IMG/VR virus record: IMGVR_UViG_3300042898_006156
Span: 49,560 to 113,559 of that record
Origin: a virus
DNA: 64,000 nucleotides
Reading direction: 5' to 3' (one strand)
This document shows positions 53,540 through 63,388 of this stretch, piece after piece. The notes beneath the pieces are model-generated. The model was given only the letters and a program-made list of their open reading frames with translations. It was not told the DNA's origin and made no database searches. Position 1 is the stretch's first letter, and each line of letters begins with the position of its first letter. A program made the translations under genes and the position numbers.

Positions 53540-54537
53540 TGAATAAACTGTCTCAAACCGCTCCACCTTTAGCATCAAATCCGGCAAATGGAATTAATAA
53601 TATTCCGTTAAATGGTGAAAGTGTCGAAGGTGTGACAAAAGATGAAATGAGACAGTTAATGAATAAGGTCAAATCTGCTAATGATAATTTCAGTGAACTT
53701 TCAAATGAAGTTACTGTCATAGCAGACAAAGTGCAAGATAAAAATTTAAAACATCAATTAGATAAGTTATCAAAAGCACTACTTATGTCAAATAGTAATA
53801 GAACAAGAACAAAAGATCCAATTACTCAAGAATTGGATCCAAGCTATTCTGATATAGCAAATAAGATTGAACAAACTTATTTATTCGAGGCTAAGAACGT
53901 GTACAACAATTCCAAAACAGCACAGGTCAAAAAGAAAAAGAAAACTAGAGGCAATCCATTCCGTGTTTTAATGGGTAAAGTGGGTAAATTGCTTGATCAC
54001 GGTGTTGAAAAAAGCGACATAGTTAGATACATATCAAAACTTAAGTATTGGAATAAAGAAACAATTGAACGTGCTGTCGATATTGTCAAGGAATACAACA
54101 AAAAACTTGAGAAAGGCAAAGATAAAGACGATAAGCCAAAAAAATCAGAAAAGTCAGAAAAAACTGCAGATACTGTTGATCTTGATAAATTAGTTAGAGA
54201 AAAAGAAGACGTTGAGAAAAAAACTAAAGATGTCGAAGAAACAATAGAGTTGATTAATGACACTGAAGAAAAAGGCAATAAAAATGCTTCAGTTAAAATT
54301 GCTTCTTTAAATTATGATGCAAAACCTAATTTTGAAAAGAGATCTACACCTGAGTTAATTATGAGAGCTTGTTTTCTTATGGATTTACAAGATTATTCTA
54401 AAACAACAAAACAAGGCGATTTCAAAGATGCTGCTGATAAGAAAGGCGTAAGTGAAGAATTAAAGCAACTCAAAGCAGCTCTCAAAGATAGAGGTTTTGA
54501 TAAAGAAGAATTATCGAATTTAGGATTGGGTAAATAA
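53539..54537 (+). CDS. Structural-module coiled-coil protein
   Basis: 332 residues. N-terminal Pro/Asn-rich stretch, helices (about 40-85), a basic patch (AQVKKKKKTRGNPFRV, about 134), a Lys/Glu-rich linker (EKGKDKDDKPKKSEKSEKTA) and a coiled-coil (DLDKLVREKEDVEKKTKDVE). Coupled by TAATG to the gene upstream. A DNA- or scaffold-binding role in the head is possible because of the basic patch; no family match. Confidence 0.72.
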   Translation: MNKLSQTAPPLASNPANGINNIPLNGESVEGVTKDEMRQLMNKVKSANDNFSELSNEVTVIADKVQDKNLKHQLDKLSKALLMSNSNRTRTKDPITQELDPSYSDIANKIEQTYLFEAKNVYNNSKTAQVKKKKKTRGNPFRVLMGKVGKLLDHGVEKSDIVRYISKLKYWNKETIERAVDIVKEYNKKLEKGKDKDDKPKKSEKSEKTADTVDLDKLVREKEDVEKKTKDVEETIELINDTEEKGNKNASVKIASLNYDAKPNFEKRSTPELIMRACFLMDLQDYSKTTKQGDFKDAADKKGVSEELKQLKAALKDRGFDKEELSNLGLGK

Positions 54538-54539
54538 TT

Positions 54540-56201
54540 ATGGACAAGGGATATAAAATCAAAGCTACATACGAGACTCACGATCCTAAAAAAATTCAAG
54601 ACATTATGGATAAAAAACCATTAGTCGGCGGAACTGGATTACTTAGTATGCTTCAAGACACAATTGCTGGACTTGGAGATGGTGATTCTACGCCAATGTC
54701 TTCTCCTTTTCACGTTTTAGATATGAATGATTTTGGTGATGATCCAGTAATTTCAGCTTTTAAAAATATGGGTGGACCAGAAAATATCGTAAAGATTGTC
54801 GCCCTTCCTGGAAAAGAAGCACATCATCATTTGCATCACGCTTTTAATAAATTGAATAATATAAAATTAGCAGAAGAAAGAAATACTCTTCGTTATGCAT
54901 ATATGGCTTTGCAAAACTTTTTAAACAAGAATAATGAAGCAGCCAGATTAGAAAGAGTAGCATACAAATCAACAGATAAATCTGCTGGATATTGGCAAAT
55001 CGAAGCCATCAATTCTTTGGATAAACTCAAGAAATTTGCATCCACTTCCTTGAGAATTTCTAAACTTGAAAGTGCTAGAAATGTTGTTTTATCAGGAAAC
55101 AAATTACAAACTACTAAAGTATCAAACTATTTACATAATTGGTATTCAGAAATCACACCAAAAGAAAATAGAAGAGTAGCTTACACAACATTATCAACAC
55201 AAGCAAATGAGCCTTATTTACTTTGCCCTAAAGGTAAATTTCAAGGATATAAATCTCCAATCCCTATGGAAATTTCAAAATGCCGTGAGAACTGTATTGA
55301 CTCCAGAGTTGATAAAGAAGGACACGTTACTTGTGCATATCAAGATTGGCTCAAAGTAGCTTTCCAATCACATGATGAAGTTATGGCAAGATTAGATGTT
55401 CATAAACATCCAGATAATGAAGCTAATGCCCTTGAGCTTAAAGAAGGCGAAAGATCCAAGAAACTTACTGAAGGTGAAATTGGATTCGAAGCTAGATTTG
55501 AAAATTCAGATAGAGGCGCTAATAAAATCAGAGGCAAGCAAAATGTCGATGATTCTAGAGAAAAACAATTATCAGATGCCAAACAATCAAGCTATGGTCA
55601 TCAACAAGGCGATAAGCCAGTTATGCGCCCAAAACAAGCTCAATCTGACACTAATAAGACAATCGATTCACAATTACCAAGAAAAGATCAAAAAGGCACA
55701 GATTACCTTGAAATGCTTTTGAGGAAATTGAATGATAAAGAATCTGTAACAGATGAAGTTAGAGAAAATCAACTTGATTCTGATGGTCTTTACAATCATC
55801 GTGGTGAGATGGAAGAATCTTATGCTGATCAATTAAATGTGAAGGGTAAAGATCCAATCAATTACAGAGATGAATTGAATAAGAATAAAAATGAGCCAAA
55901 AGATTCTATTATTCATCAATTAGATAAAAATATTACTGCTTCTAAAAAAGAAATGAATCAAGAACAAATTCTCAATGAAACCAGAAAGAAAAATGTTGTT
56001 GATGTATCTAGAGACAAGCAATTAGAAGACAGAAGACAAAATACAAAAATTACCAAAAATATTGAAGCGCTTTTAGATGCTGAAGATGAAGACAGTATAG
56101 GTCATCATTTTTCAGAAGAAGATCTCAAAAGATTTGCTGATGAACTTGGTTTAGACTACATTATGGAATCTAAAAGAGAAGAATACGACGATGTGGTATA
56201 A
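54540..56201 (+). CDS. Structural-module protein with repeated RExQL-type motifs
   Basis: 553 residues. First 250 residues folded with CPKGKF...CRENCID...CAYQDW cysteines (about 230-270); then a charged region (about 280-500) with recurring motifs: SREKQL, VRENQL, SRDKQL, and shorter variants YADQL, IIHQL. The same motif occurs in the 59247 protein. This looks like short linear motifs or cleavage sites in a disordered tail. The stop overlaps the next gene. Family not recognised. Confidence 0.72.
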   Translation: MDKGYKIKATYETHDPKKIQDIMDKKPLVGGTGLLSMLQDTIAGLGDGDSTPMSSPFHVLDMNDFGDDPVISAFKNMGGPENIVKIVALPGKEAHHHLHHAFNKLNNIKLAEERNTLRYAYMALQNFLNKNNEAARLERVAYKSTDKSAGYWQIEAINSLDKLKKFASTSLRISKLESARNVVLSGNKLQTTKVSNYLHNWYSEITPKENRRVAYTTLSTQANEPYLLCPKGKFQGYKSPIPMEISKCRENCIDSRVDKEGHVTCAYQDWLKVAFQSHDEVMARLDVHKHPDNEANALELKEGERSKKLTEGEIGFEARFENSDRGANKIRGKQNVDDSREKQLSDAKQSSYGHQQGDKPVMRPKQAQSDTNKTIDSQLPRKDQKGTDYLEMLLRKLNDKESVTDEVRENQLDSDGLYNHRGEMEESYADQLNVKGKDPINYRDELNKNKNEPKDSIIHQLDKNITASKKEMNQEQILNETRKKNVVDVSRDKQLEDRRQNTKITKNIEALLDAEDEDSIGHHFSEEDLKRFADELGLDYIMESKREEYDDVV

Positions 56202-56724
56202 GCAAGTTTTGGCCCAATTTGGTGGTGGTGTTAATTTTTCAGAAGAAGAAAAAGTTGATTCTCAAAACAATTCTGAAATTTACAACATTAGAGATGTAGA
56301 CAACGAACCTGCTGGATTATATGATGAATTGTCAGGCATTCTTGAAAAAATGGGCAAAACACTTGATGAATATTACAGTATGAATCAAATTCAACAAAAA
56401 GAAATTTGGGATTTACTTGTTGATCGTCCTCACAGAATGACCATGGATAACACTGGAAATTTTATCAAGTCTCCACAATCCGCATCGAATGAAGCACGTA
56501 GACATTCTCCGTTTCACGAGAATCCAGAAGAAACAACCTTAGAAGAACAACTTAGAGGATCTCAACAAGAAAATAATAATAGAGATCCACAAAGTATGGC
56601 TTCTACAGAAAAAGGTAATAGTTTTCAACATTTCAAGAATGGAGAAGGATATTATCAAGCACTAAAAGGCAAGCAAGATCCTATCCTTTTTGGAAACAAA
56701 CCTTCTAATCAAACTTGGTATTAA
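56191..56724 (+). CDS. Tagged protein with MWYK start in the virion module
   Basis: 177 residues beginning MWYKQVLAQFGGGVNF, so the MWY tag, typical of the minus-strand proteins, also occurs on a virion-module gene. The body is acidic and Asn/Gln-rich, with LEEQLRGSQQ near 125, another QL motif. Its start lies inside the previous stop region (11 base overlap). Not recognised. Confidence 0.72.
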   Translation: MWYKQVLAQFGGGVNFSEEEKVDSQNNSEIYNIRDVDNEPAGLYDELSGILEKMGKTLDEYYSMNQIQQKEIWDLLVDRPHRMTMDNTGNFIKSPQSASNEARRHSPFHENPEETTLEEQLRGSQQENNNRDPQSMASTEKGNSFQHFKNGEGYYQALKGKQDPILFGNKPSNQTWY

Positions 56725-56744
56725 GTTATATATTTTTAGAACGG

Positions 56745-56750
56745 TATAAT
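56745..56750 (+). promoter_or_regulatory. Possible -10 box before the portal gene
   Basis: TATAAT (56745-56750) lies 7 nt before ATG 56758, which has no Shine-Dalgarno. No good -35; may represent a different (late) promoter class. Confidence 0.4.
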
Positions 56751-56757
56751 ATATGTT

Positions 56758-59121
56758 ATGGCAAATAGAACATCTTTGGCTTCTGCTATCAGAACAGCAG
56801 CAACACAAGTATCAGGAGCATCAACAACTTCATCAACTGTAGATAGAAATTATGCAAGCAGTCGAATTGGTTTAGGTTTAGGACCAGGCGTAACAAGAAC
56901 TGCTAGTTTAAATACAGTTACGACAGCTCCTAATTTCTATTCGCCATTTTTAACTCCATCATCATTCCAAATTCCAAATGCTCGTCGTGAAGTTTATCTT
57001 TGGGCTAACTGGTGGAGAAATAACGAACCAAAAATTGCTGCAGCTGTCAATTTTTACACCAACTATCCATTCTCTGGTTGGAAATTAGAATGTTCTTCTT
57101 CTTACGTAAAAGACTATTTTGAAAAGTTAGTAGAATCACTAAACTTTCAAAAATGGCTTCCTGAAATTTCCAAAACATATCACTTACTTGGTGATTCATT
57201 TGTTTTGCTTTCTCTTGATTGTCCACATTGTCAAGGGTCAAACTGGGACGATGATAAAAATCAAGAATGTGAACACGATGGTGCAACTTGGAAATCAATA
57301 TCAATTCTTAATCCAGATTCTGTAATTAAAAGCCCAGGCATGATTGATCAGCCTGGAAGTTATGCTTACAGACCATCTGCAGAAGAAACTAGAATTGTAA
57401 ATGAAAGACATCCTAAAGAAGTCTATGACAAGATTCCTGATGATATCAAAAAGATGATTATCCAGGGAAATCCTATCAAACTTAATCCGATCTCTATTCA
57501 TCATTTTAAATACGGATCAAACCCTTGGGAAGATTATGGAATTTCTATGATCAGACCATTGTTTCCAATTTTAACTTACAAAGATAAACTACGTCAAGCT
57601 CAATATATGATTGCTGAGCGTCTTATTTTACCAATCAAGGTTGTAAAAATTGGTAGTGATACAAGACCAGCATCACAAGAAGATATTGACAATGTTCAAG
57701 ATGAATTGGCATCTATTGCAAATGATCCAAACTTAACTCTTGTAACTCACCACAATTTTGATCTTGAATGGTATGGAGCTACAGGAAAAATTCATCCTCT
57801 CACTGGTGAATTTGAATTAATTGAGCAAGAAATTTTAGATGGTGTTATGCTCAACAAAGCTCTCTTGAATGGTGAGGGTCCAACTTATGGCAATGCTCAA
57901 GTTGGTCTTCTTGCAATGGCTCAAAGATTAGAGACTTTTAGAAGAGAAGTTGCACACTGGATTGAGCAAAATGTTTTTATGCCAGTTGCTAAATGGAATG
58001 GCTTTGTAATTGAGGGTGAAAGAGGTCAAGACGAATTAGTTTATCCTAAAATTAAATTTGACGATCTTCAATTACGAGATGATACTGGCAAGCTTCAAAT
58101 GCTTGTCACTGCAAACCAAAATGGTGTTATATCAAATGTTTCTCTTATAGAAGCTTTTGGTTTAGATTCTGATCAAGAAATTGAAAGATTAAGGTTTGAA
58201 CAAGGTGCAAACTTTATGAATGATCAAAATTTTGGTACTCCTAATGTTTCATTAAGCTTTCAAAGTGGTGGCGTTACTGGACAAGGCTTTGGGGCAGCAC
58301 CTACAGATATGTTAGGTGGGATGGGAGCGCCTCCACCTGCTGATTTAGCTGTTGGCGGAGCTGCTCCACCACCAGCAGCCGCTCCTCCAGCTCCAGGTGC
58401 TGCTCCTGCTCCAACAGCATCAACTATGACTAAAAATTACAAGCTAGCCAGTGCAACGATAAATGAAATTTATGATGAAAGAATTAATGCAAAAAATTCA
58501 AGTGTAAGAACTGCTAGTAAAAGAATTAAGTCTGCTGCCCATGAATATTTCTTGATGTCTTTGACTCCAGTGACTGGTAGAGGTTCTCTTGGTCCTCTAC
58601 CAAGTGAATATGATGGATTATTTGGTTCAATACAGATTCCACTTTGTGGTGGAGATAATTCTCATCCATTAAATAATTATGCTCTGGAAGAAATATATCA
58701 ATTTGCCAATAATGATAATGAAGCTATCAAAAAATATGCAAAAAAGAAAGTAGACGTTGCACAACAGCCAAAAATGTTTACTGGCCTAGAAAAGAAATTA
58801 TATGGTTTGACAATGTCTTTAAATATGCCATTTCCTCTATATGCTCAATATTCTGCTGGTCCAACTATGGATTATCAATTAGACGCTGCAATTCCTAACT
58901 TAAAAATTGGTATAGAAGCAGATGGAGAAATTTGGCATAACAATCCAGATAAAATTGCAAAAGATAAACGTAGAGATTCTGAACTAGCTGCAAATGGATG
59001 GATTATTGTAAGATTTACTGATAAAGAAATAAACGATCATCCACAAGATTGTTTGAATGTTCTTATAAAAGCAATAAAGAAACGAACAGGTATGGGTGAA
59101 GGGAATTCGGAATATCTATAA
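56758..59121 (+). CDS. Portal protein fused to a DUF559/Vsr-like nuclease domain
   Basis: 787 residues. Portal part (about 60-560): YLWANWWRNNEPKIAAAVNFY, GDSFVLLSLDCPHC, ILNPDSVIKS, YGISMIRPLFPILTYKDKLR and LDGVMLNKALLNGEGPTYGN, as in large-phage portals. A Pro/Ala/Gly linker (about 515-555) follows, then helical segments and, at about 690-770, a DUF559-like domain: YAQYSAGPTMDYQLDAAIP, then LKIGIEADGEIWHN, KDKRRDSELAANGWIIVRF and DKEIND, with D, E-x-D and Lys in nuclease positions. The fusion is unusual. An IRTAAT site near residue 13 and RTASL, RTASK sites further in. Confidence 0.85.
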   Translation: MANRTSLASAIRTAATQVSGASTTSSTVDRNYASSRIGLGLGPGVTRTASLNTVTTAPNFYSPFLTPSSFQIPNARREVYLWANWWRNNEPKIAAAVNFYTNYPFSGWKLECSSSYVKDYFEKLVESLNFQKWLPEISKTYHLLGDSFVLLSLDCPHCQGSNWDDDKNQECEHDGATWKSISILNPDSVIKSPGMIDQPGSYAYRPSAEETRIVNERHPKEVYDKIPDDIKKMIIQGNPIKLNPISIHHFKYGSNPWEDYGISMIRPLFPILTYKDKLRQAQYMIAERLILPIKVVKIGSDTRPASQEDIDNVQDELASIANDPNLTLVTHHNFDLEWYGATGKIHPLTGEFELIEQEILDGVMLNKALLNGEGPTYGNAQVGLLAMAQRLETFRREVAHWIEQNVFMPVAKWNGFVIEGERGQDELVYPKIKFDDLQLRDDTGKLQMLVTANQNGVISNVSLIEAFGLDSDQEIERLRFEQGANFMNDQNFGTPNVSLSFQSGGVTGQGFGAAPTDMLGGMGAPPPADLAVGGAAPPPAAAPPAPGAAPAPTASTMTKNYKLASATINEIYDERINAKNSSVRTASKRIKSAAHEYFLMSLTPVTGRGSLGPLPSEYDGLFGSIQIPLCGGDNSHPLNNYALEEIYQFANNDNEAIKKYAKKKVDVAQQPKMFTGLEKKLYGLTMSLNMPFPLYAQYSAGPTMDYQLDAAIPNLKIGIEADGEIWHNNPDKIAKDKRRDSELAANGWIIVRFTDKEINDHPQDCLNVLIKAIKKRTGMGEGNSEYL

Positions 59122-59148
59122 TTGAAGAATAGTTTGTCACTGTACAAT

Positions 59149-59172
59149 AAACCCGTCGATTTCGACGGGTTT
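59149..59172 (+). terminator. Terminator after the portal gene
   Basis: AAACCCGTCGA (59149-59159), TT, TCGACGGGTTT (59162-59172). An 11-bp perfect stem with a short T-rich tail. Confidence 0.75.
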
Positions 59173-59246
59173 AAATTTTACAGGTTTTAATATGTTAAAA
59201 ATAGAACAAATCCTATTGATAACTTTATTTTTTGAGGATTGAATAT

Positions 59247-62200
59247 ATGTACAAGGTTGCAAAAGGAGGAGCTATTACTATTAATAGTTTTCTCAACGAA
59301 AATGACCGAAATATAGCTAGAGATTATATTATTAAGACTGCTTCATCTAATATGAGAGAAGCTGCTAAAATTGGTCTTCAATCTCTATATGCTGATCCAA
59401 AAGAAGTCCTAGAAAAATACAAAGATTTTGACATCGTTAAAGAAATGCAAGCTCGTAAAGGTGCAAAACTTTTATGGGTTAGAGCTAGAGCAATCGATGC
59501 AGATGTTGTAAATGCTAATGGAGACTTATTTTCTAAAGAAGAACTCCTAAAAGAAGCTGAAATTAAAGGCCAAAAAATTCCAGCTTATAAGACTTTTGAA
59601 GGTGTTCCAATTTACACCAATCATAAGAATGACGACATCGAACAGGCTAAAGGTATGGTTGTTTACGCAGAATGGGACGAAAAAGAAAATTGCGTATACT
59701 GCACATTCTTCGTAGATGAAGAAGCTTATCCTGATATTGCAAGAAATATTCGTACTGGCGTAATTCACGATGTTTCAATGGGTGCAAGTGTTGAATGGGG
59801 TGTCTGTTCAATTTGTGGTAATAAAGCATACACTGAAAGAGATTATTGTGAACATCTTAAGAAGTATAAAGGCAAGATTTATCCTGAATCTGGCAAAAAA
59901 GCATATGAAAAGAACTATGGTGTTAAGTTTATTGAATTAAGCTGTGTAGGCGATGGTGCTTTTGAATCTTGTGAAATTCAAGAAATTTATGATGTCGATG
60001 ATGTTTTAGACGCTGCAATGAATTTGGAAAAGAAAGCAAATGAACTTTCTGCAAATATTGTTTTAGCGTTGCAAGGATCTCCACTAGAATCTTCTATAAG
60101 ACCAGAATACGAAAATTGTTTAAGAGTAGCAAATTCTACAGCTAAAACAGCAGTAAGGTTAGCACAACAAGCTGGCACTCTTGTTGGTGGTCCTTTATTA
60201 GCAGGAGCTGGAGCAAATCAAAATTCTACTGTTCAAGCAGTATTGACAGCGCTTGGTATAGATCCTGCTTCTGGATTGAACATTCTTGACTTAATCAATT
60301 TATCACTAAATTTCTTGGAAGTTGCAGTGATGAATATGTTTGCAAGAAAAGATAACGTTGATTTAGGGCATGTTGGCAAAATCACCAAATCAATGGCCGA
60401 ACTTCAATCTACCATGCAGGACATGATTGACGACGGAGTTGATGTTGGGAGTGGACAAAGACCACAGCAAATCAATCAACCTCAAAATATGCAACAGGGG
60501 CAAGCTCCACAAGCTTCTCCTATGAATGCAAATGTTGGTCTGGCTAATTATGCACCAACTGAATCTGTAGGTAAGGTAATGGACCTTACCTATTCTGGAG
60601 ATCAAGGCAGTCAAGTTGGAGGCGGTGTTGCTTTAGCCTCTAGCAATCACAATTTGGTCTGGGCTTCAAGAGACGGCAAAAGAGAAGTTTTTGCTAGTAC
60701 TCAAAAAAGTTCATCTTCCAATAGAATTTTGAATTTTTCACAAAGCATATTAAATTTAAAAGAAAATTTAAACAACGATGCTCAAATTCAAAAAAGTATT
60801 GATAATGTCATTAGAGTTGCTAATGAGAGAAGCAAAAATATAAAAACAAATACGCCTTTTGTGGCGGGGAGCAGAAATCAAATGGATCACTTTGCAAAGA
60901 TTGCATCAGAGCAAAGAAAAAAACTTGCTGCTGCAGTTACAATCGATTTTAAAGTCGAGGATAATGCAGGTAATAGAGTTGTTCTTTCTACTGACGGGTC
61001 AATCACGGGTTACACAAATGGAAAAAGAACTACTTGGGAACCTATCCTAAATGAAAACCAACTTGGTTTAATGGAAAATGGACAAGGAACAAGAGTTGCT
61101 GCAGAATTGCTCAAGGACTACTCACATTTTATCAAGACTGCTTTGCTTGATGTCAAAGAAAGACTTGATGACAGAGAGAGCCAACTCAATGAAGTCAGAG
61201 GCGGTGAGTCATATGATAATTTATATGAAGGTGTTAAATCAAAGAACACTGGCACTGTAAATGAAGTTCGTGAGAAGCAATTAGAGCCTAAACAAACAGG
61301 TGCAAGCCAAGATTGTGTAAGAGAAATTCTTCTTGGAGATGCTGGACTTTATGGTAGAAGAGTAAAGGATGAAGAAGTTCGTAAGTCCTTAACTCAATTA
61401 ATTGACGAAGTTACTCACGGTGTTCCAACTGAAATTTTAGAAAAGCAATTGTCAAATCATCGCACAGAAGGATCTGCTAGTGCAAATGAAATTATGACAG
61501 CAACCATTACTGCATTAGGTAAGGCTGTTATTTCTTCACTAGAAACTCCTAAAACAATTCTTCGTGTTGCGCAAACATTATCTGAAGAGCCAATGCTTCC
61601 AGAAATGATTGGAACTGCTGCTGCTGGAACAGAAATGGAAGCAGATAAAGCAGAAAAGGTAGATTTCTTTGGTGGAGATGCTTCACCAGAAAATTCAGTT
61701 TCCGCTGTTATTAAGCAATTAGGTGCTGCTGTAACTTCTGAAATCACAGCTAGAGATCTTGCTGATGCACTTTCAGTTGCAGTTGAAGAAGGTGAAATGA
61801 CTAAAGAAGGCGTTTCAAGAATCGCTGAACTTCTTATGGGTCAAGCATCTGTTCCTGGAGAAGGTTTGGATGTTGAAACTGCACCTTCAAAAAATGAAGA
61901 ACTCAAGTCTGCACTTATGTCTGCTGTAGATGCTGATGTAGATCTTATCTCCAAAGATGATCTCAAGTCTGCTATTTCTGCTATGGCAATGTCCTCTAAA
62001 GAAACTGGCACAACTCCTGATGAAGTAGTTGATTCTGTTGAAGCAATGCCAGAAAAACAATTAATGGCTGCTATCGATAGAGCAAAGACAGCTACAGCAA
62101 CTGACGGAAGATTAAGATCAAGAGCTAGAAGAGAATTCTGGGGTGTCAAAACTGCATCAACTAAAAGTGTTTCTGAAAATGTTGTTGGTTGGTTAGCAGA

Positions 62201-63383
62201 TTATTCAACAAATTTTGGAATTAGCACAAGAAGAATTGCAAAGGCTGCAAAGAGACTTTGTGAAGAATTTGAAGTTGCACAGAAACTTGTTGCCAAGGCT
62301 GTAGTTGCTTCTGAAAGAACAGCTGGTATGACTGTAACTCAAAGCAAGTCTGATTGTATTAGATTTATGTGTAGAGCTGAAGATCTAAATGGCACACAAC
62401 CAAGCGATAGTAATTTTGATGAGTCTTTCAAGCAAAAAGCTATTGAAGTTCTTCAAGGACATGGATTCCAAGTTGATCCAGGCACATTCTCATTCACAGA
62501 CTTGATTGTTTCTGAAAATGGTGATGTAACAGCAACAGTTTCTACATCTTCCTCAAAAACTTTCAAAACTGACGAAGAATCTGTTGAAATGAATGTTGAA
62601 GATAACGCAGAAATGCCAGTTATAATGACAGAGGGTGCAAGATTAGCTAGAAAGTCTAGAAGAGATGATATTTTAGCGAAATACGCACAAGCCATGCCAG
62701 GAATGGGAGCTCCAGCTCCTCAAGGTCCTGCAGCTGGTCCAGTTGATCCAGGTTTGGGTGGTGGTGCTCCTGCTGGTGGCGATTTAGGTATTTCTTCACT
62801 TACTGGTGGCGCTGACATGAATGAGTCTGCAGATATGGATGCAGTAACAGAGCCTGGTGAAAAGAAGCCTTGGGGTTCTGTTTGTCCAGTTTGTGGTGCT
62901 GATGATGTAAATATTTCAGAATCAAATGCAGACTGCCAAAGCTGTGGAACTACATACAAAATTCTTCAACAAATTGAATTAATTTCAATGGGTGATAAGG
63001 GTAAAACCTCACCTGAAGAAGATCCAATGGGTCTTGGTCCTGATACAGGTTTGGGTGCTGCAACTGCTCCTGCTGAATTACCAGCTCCTGCACCAGCTGC
63101 TCCAGGAATGGGGCCAGTTGCTTCTGATATCAGAACAATGGTTAGATTGTCCGCTACAGTTGATTCTGATGTCTATTTGAAGACTGCATTACCATCGTTT
63201 GATAGAACTGCAGAATCAATGCTTCCTGTCGGTATGGTTTGCCCATCTTGTGGTGATAGAGAAGCACATAAAGTCAAGAATAATACATTCTGTTACAAGT
63301 GTGGAAATTATTCAAGAACAACTGTACAAGCATCAAAGAAAGATCCATCAAAGCTTGATGTATCCATTACTTGGATAGATTAG
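59247..63383 (+). CDS. Prohead-protease-like polyprotein with zinc ribbons
   Basis: 1378 residues from ATG 59247, 10 nt after GAGG; an in-frame TTG five codons upstream is rejected. Residues about 50-240 resemble phage prohead proteases: LWVRARAIDADVVNANGDLF, PIYTNHKNDD (His, about 126), HDVSMGASVEWGVCSICG (Ser about 177, with zinc-type CSICG...YCEH). Then a long, low-complexity and helical region, with VREKQL and LEKQL motifs, and two C-terminal zinc ribbons: CPVCG...CQSCG (about 1213) and CPSCG...CYKCG (about 1332). Phage proteases are usually 200-300 residues, so this is an unusually large fusion, perhaps protease plus scaffold cleaved in maturation. Confidence 0.75.
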   Translation: MYKVAKGGAITINSFLNENDRNIARDYIIKTASSNMREAAKIGLQSLYADPKEVLEKYKDFDIVKEMQARKGAKLLWVRARAIDADVVNANGDLFSKEELLKEAEIKGQKIPAYKTFEGVPIYTNHKNDDIEQAKGMVVYAEWDEKENCVYCTFFVDEEAYPDIARNIRTGVIHDVSMGASVEWGVCSICGNKAYTERDYCEHLKKYKGKIYPESGKKAYEKNYGVKFIELSCVGDGAFESCEIQEIYDVDDVLDAAMNLEKKANELSANIVLALQGSPLESSIRPEYENCLRVANSTAKTAVRLAQQAGTLVGGPLLAGAGANQNSTVQAVLTALGIDPASGLNILDLINLSLNFLEVAVMNMFARKDNVDLGHVGKITKSMAELQSTMQDMIDDGVDVGSGQRPQQINQPQNMQQGQAPQASPMNANVGLANYAPTESVGKVMDLTYSGDQGSQVGGGVALASSNHNLVWASRDGKREVFASTQKSSSSNRILNFSQSILNLKENLNNDAQIQKSIDNVIRVANERSKNIKTNTPFVAGSRNQMDHFAKIASEQRKKLAAAVTIDFKVEDNAGNRVVLSTDGSITGYTNGKRTTWEPILNENQLGLMENGQGTRVAAELLKDYSHFIKTALLDVKERLDDRESQLNEVRGGESYDNLYEGVKSKNTGTVNEVREKQLEPKQTGASQDCVREILLGDAGLYGRRVKDEEVRKSLTQLIDEVTHGVPTEILEKQLSNHRTEGSASANEIMTATITALGKAVISSLETPKTILRVAQTLSEEPMLPEMIGTAAAGTEMEADKAEKVDFFGGDASPENSVSAVIKQLGAAVTSEITARDLADALSVAVEEGEMTKEGVSRIAELLMGQASVPGEGLDVETAPSKNEELKSALMSAVDADVDLISKDDLKSAISAMAMSSKETGTTPDEVVDSVEAMPEKQLMAAIDRAKTATATDGRLRSRARREFWGVKTASTKSVSENVVGWLADYSTNFGISTRRIAKAAKRLCEEFEVAQKLVAKAVVASERTAGMTVTQSKSDCIRFMCRAEDLNGTQPSDSNFDESFKQKAIEVLQGHGFQVDPGTFSFTDLIVSENGDVTATVSTSSSKTFKTDEESVEMNVEDNAEMPVIMTEGARLARKSRRDDILAKYAQAMPGMGAPAPQGPAAGPVDPGLGGGAPAGGDLGISSLTGGADMNESADMDAVTEPGEKKPWGSVCPVCGADDVNISESNADCQSCGTTYKILQQIELISMGDKGKTSPEEDPMGLGPDTGLGAATAPAELPAPAPAAPGMGPVASDIRTMVRLSATVDSDVYLKTALPSFDRTAESMLPVGMVCPSCGDREAHKVKNNTFCYKCGNYSRTTVQASKKDPSKLDVSITWID

Positions 63384-63388
63384 TACAC

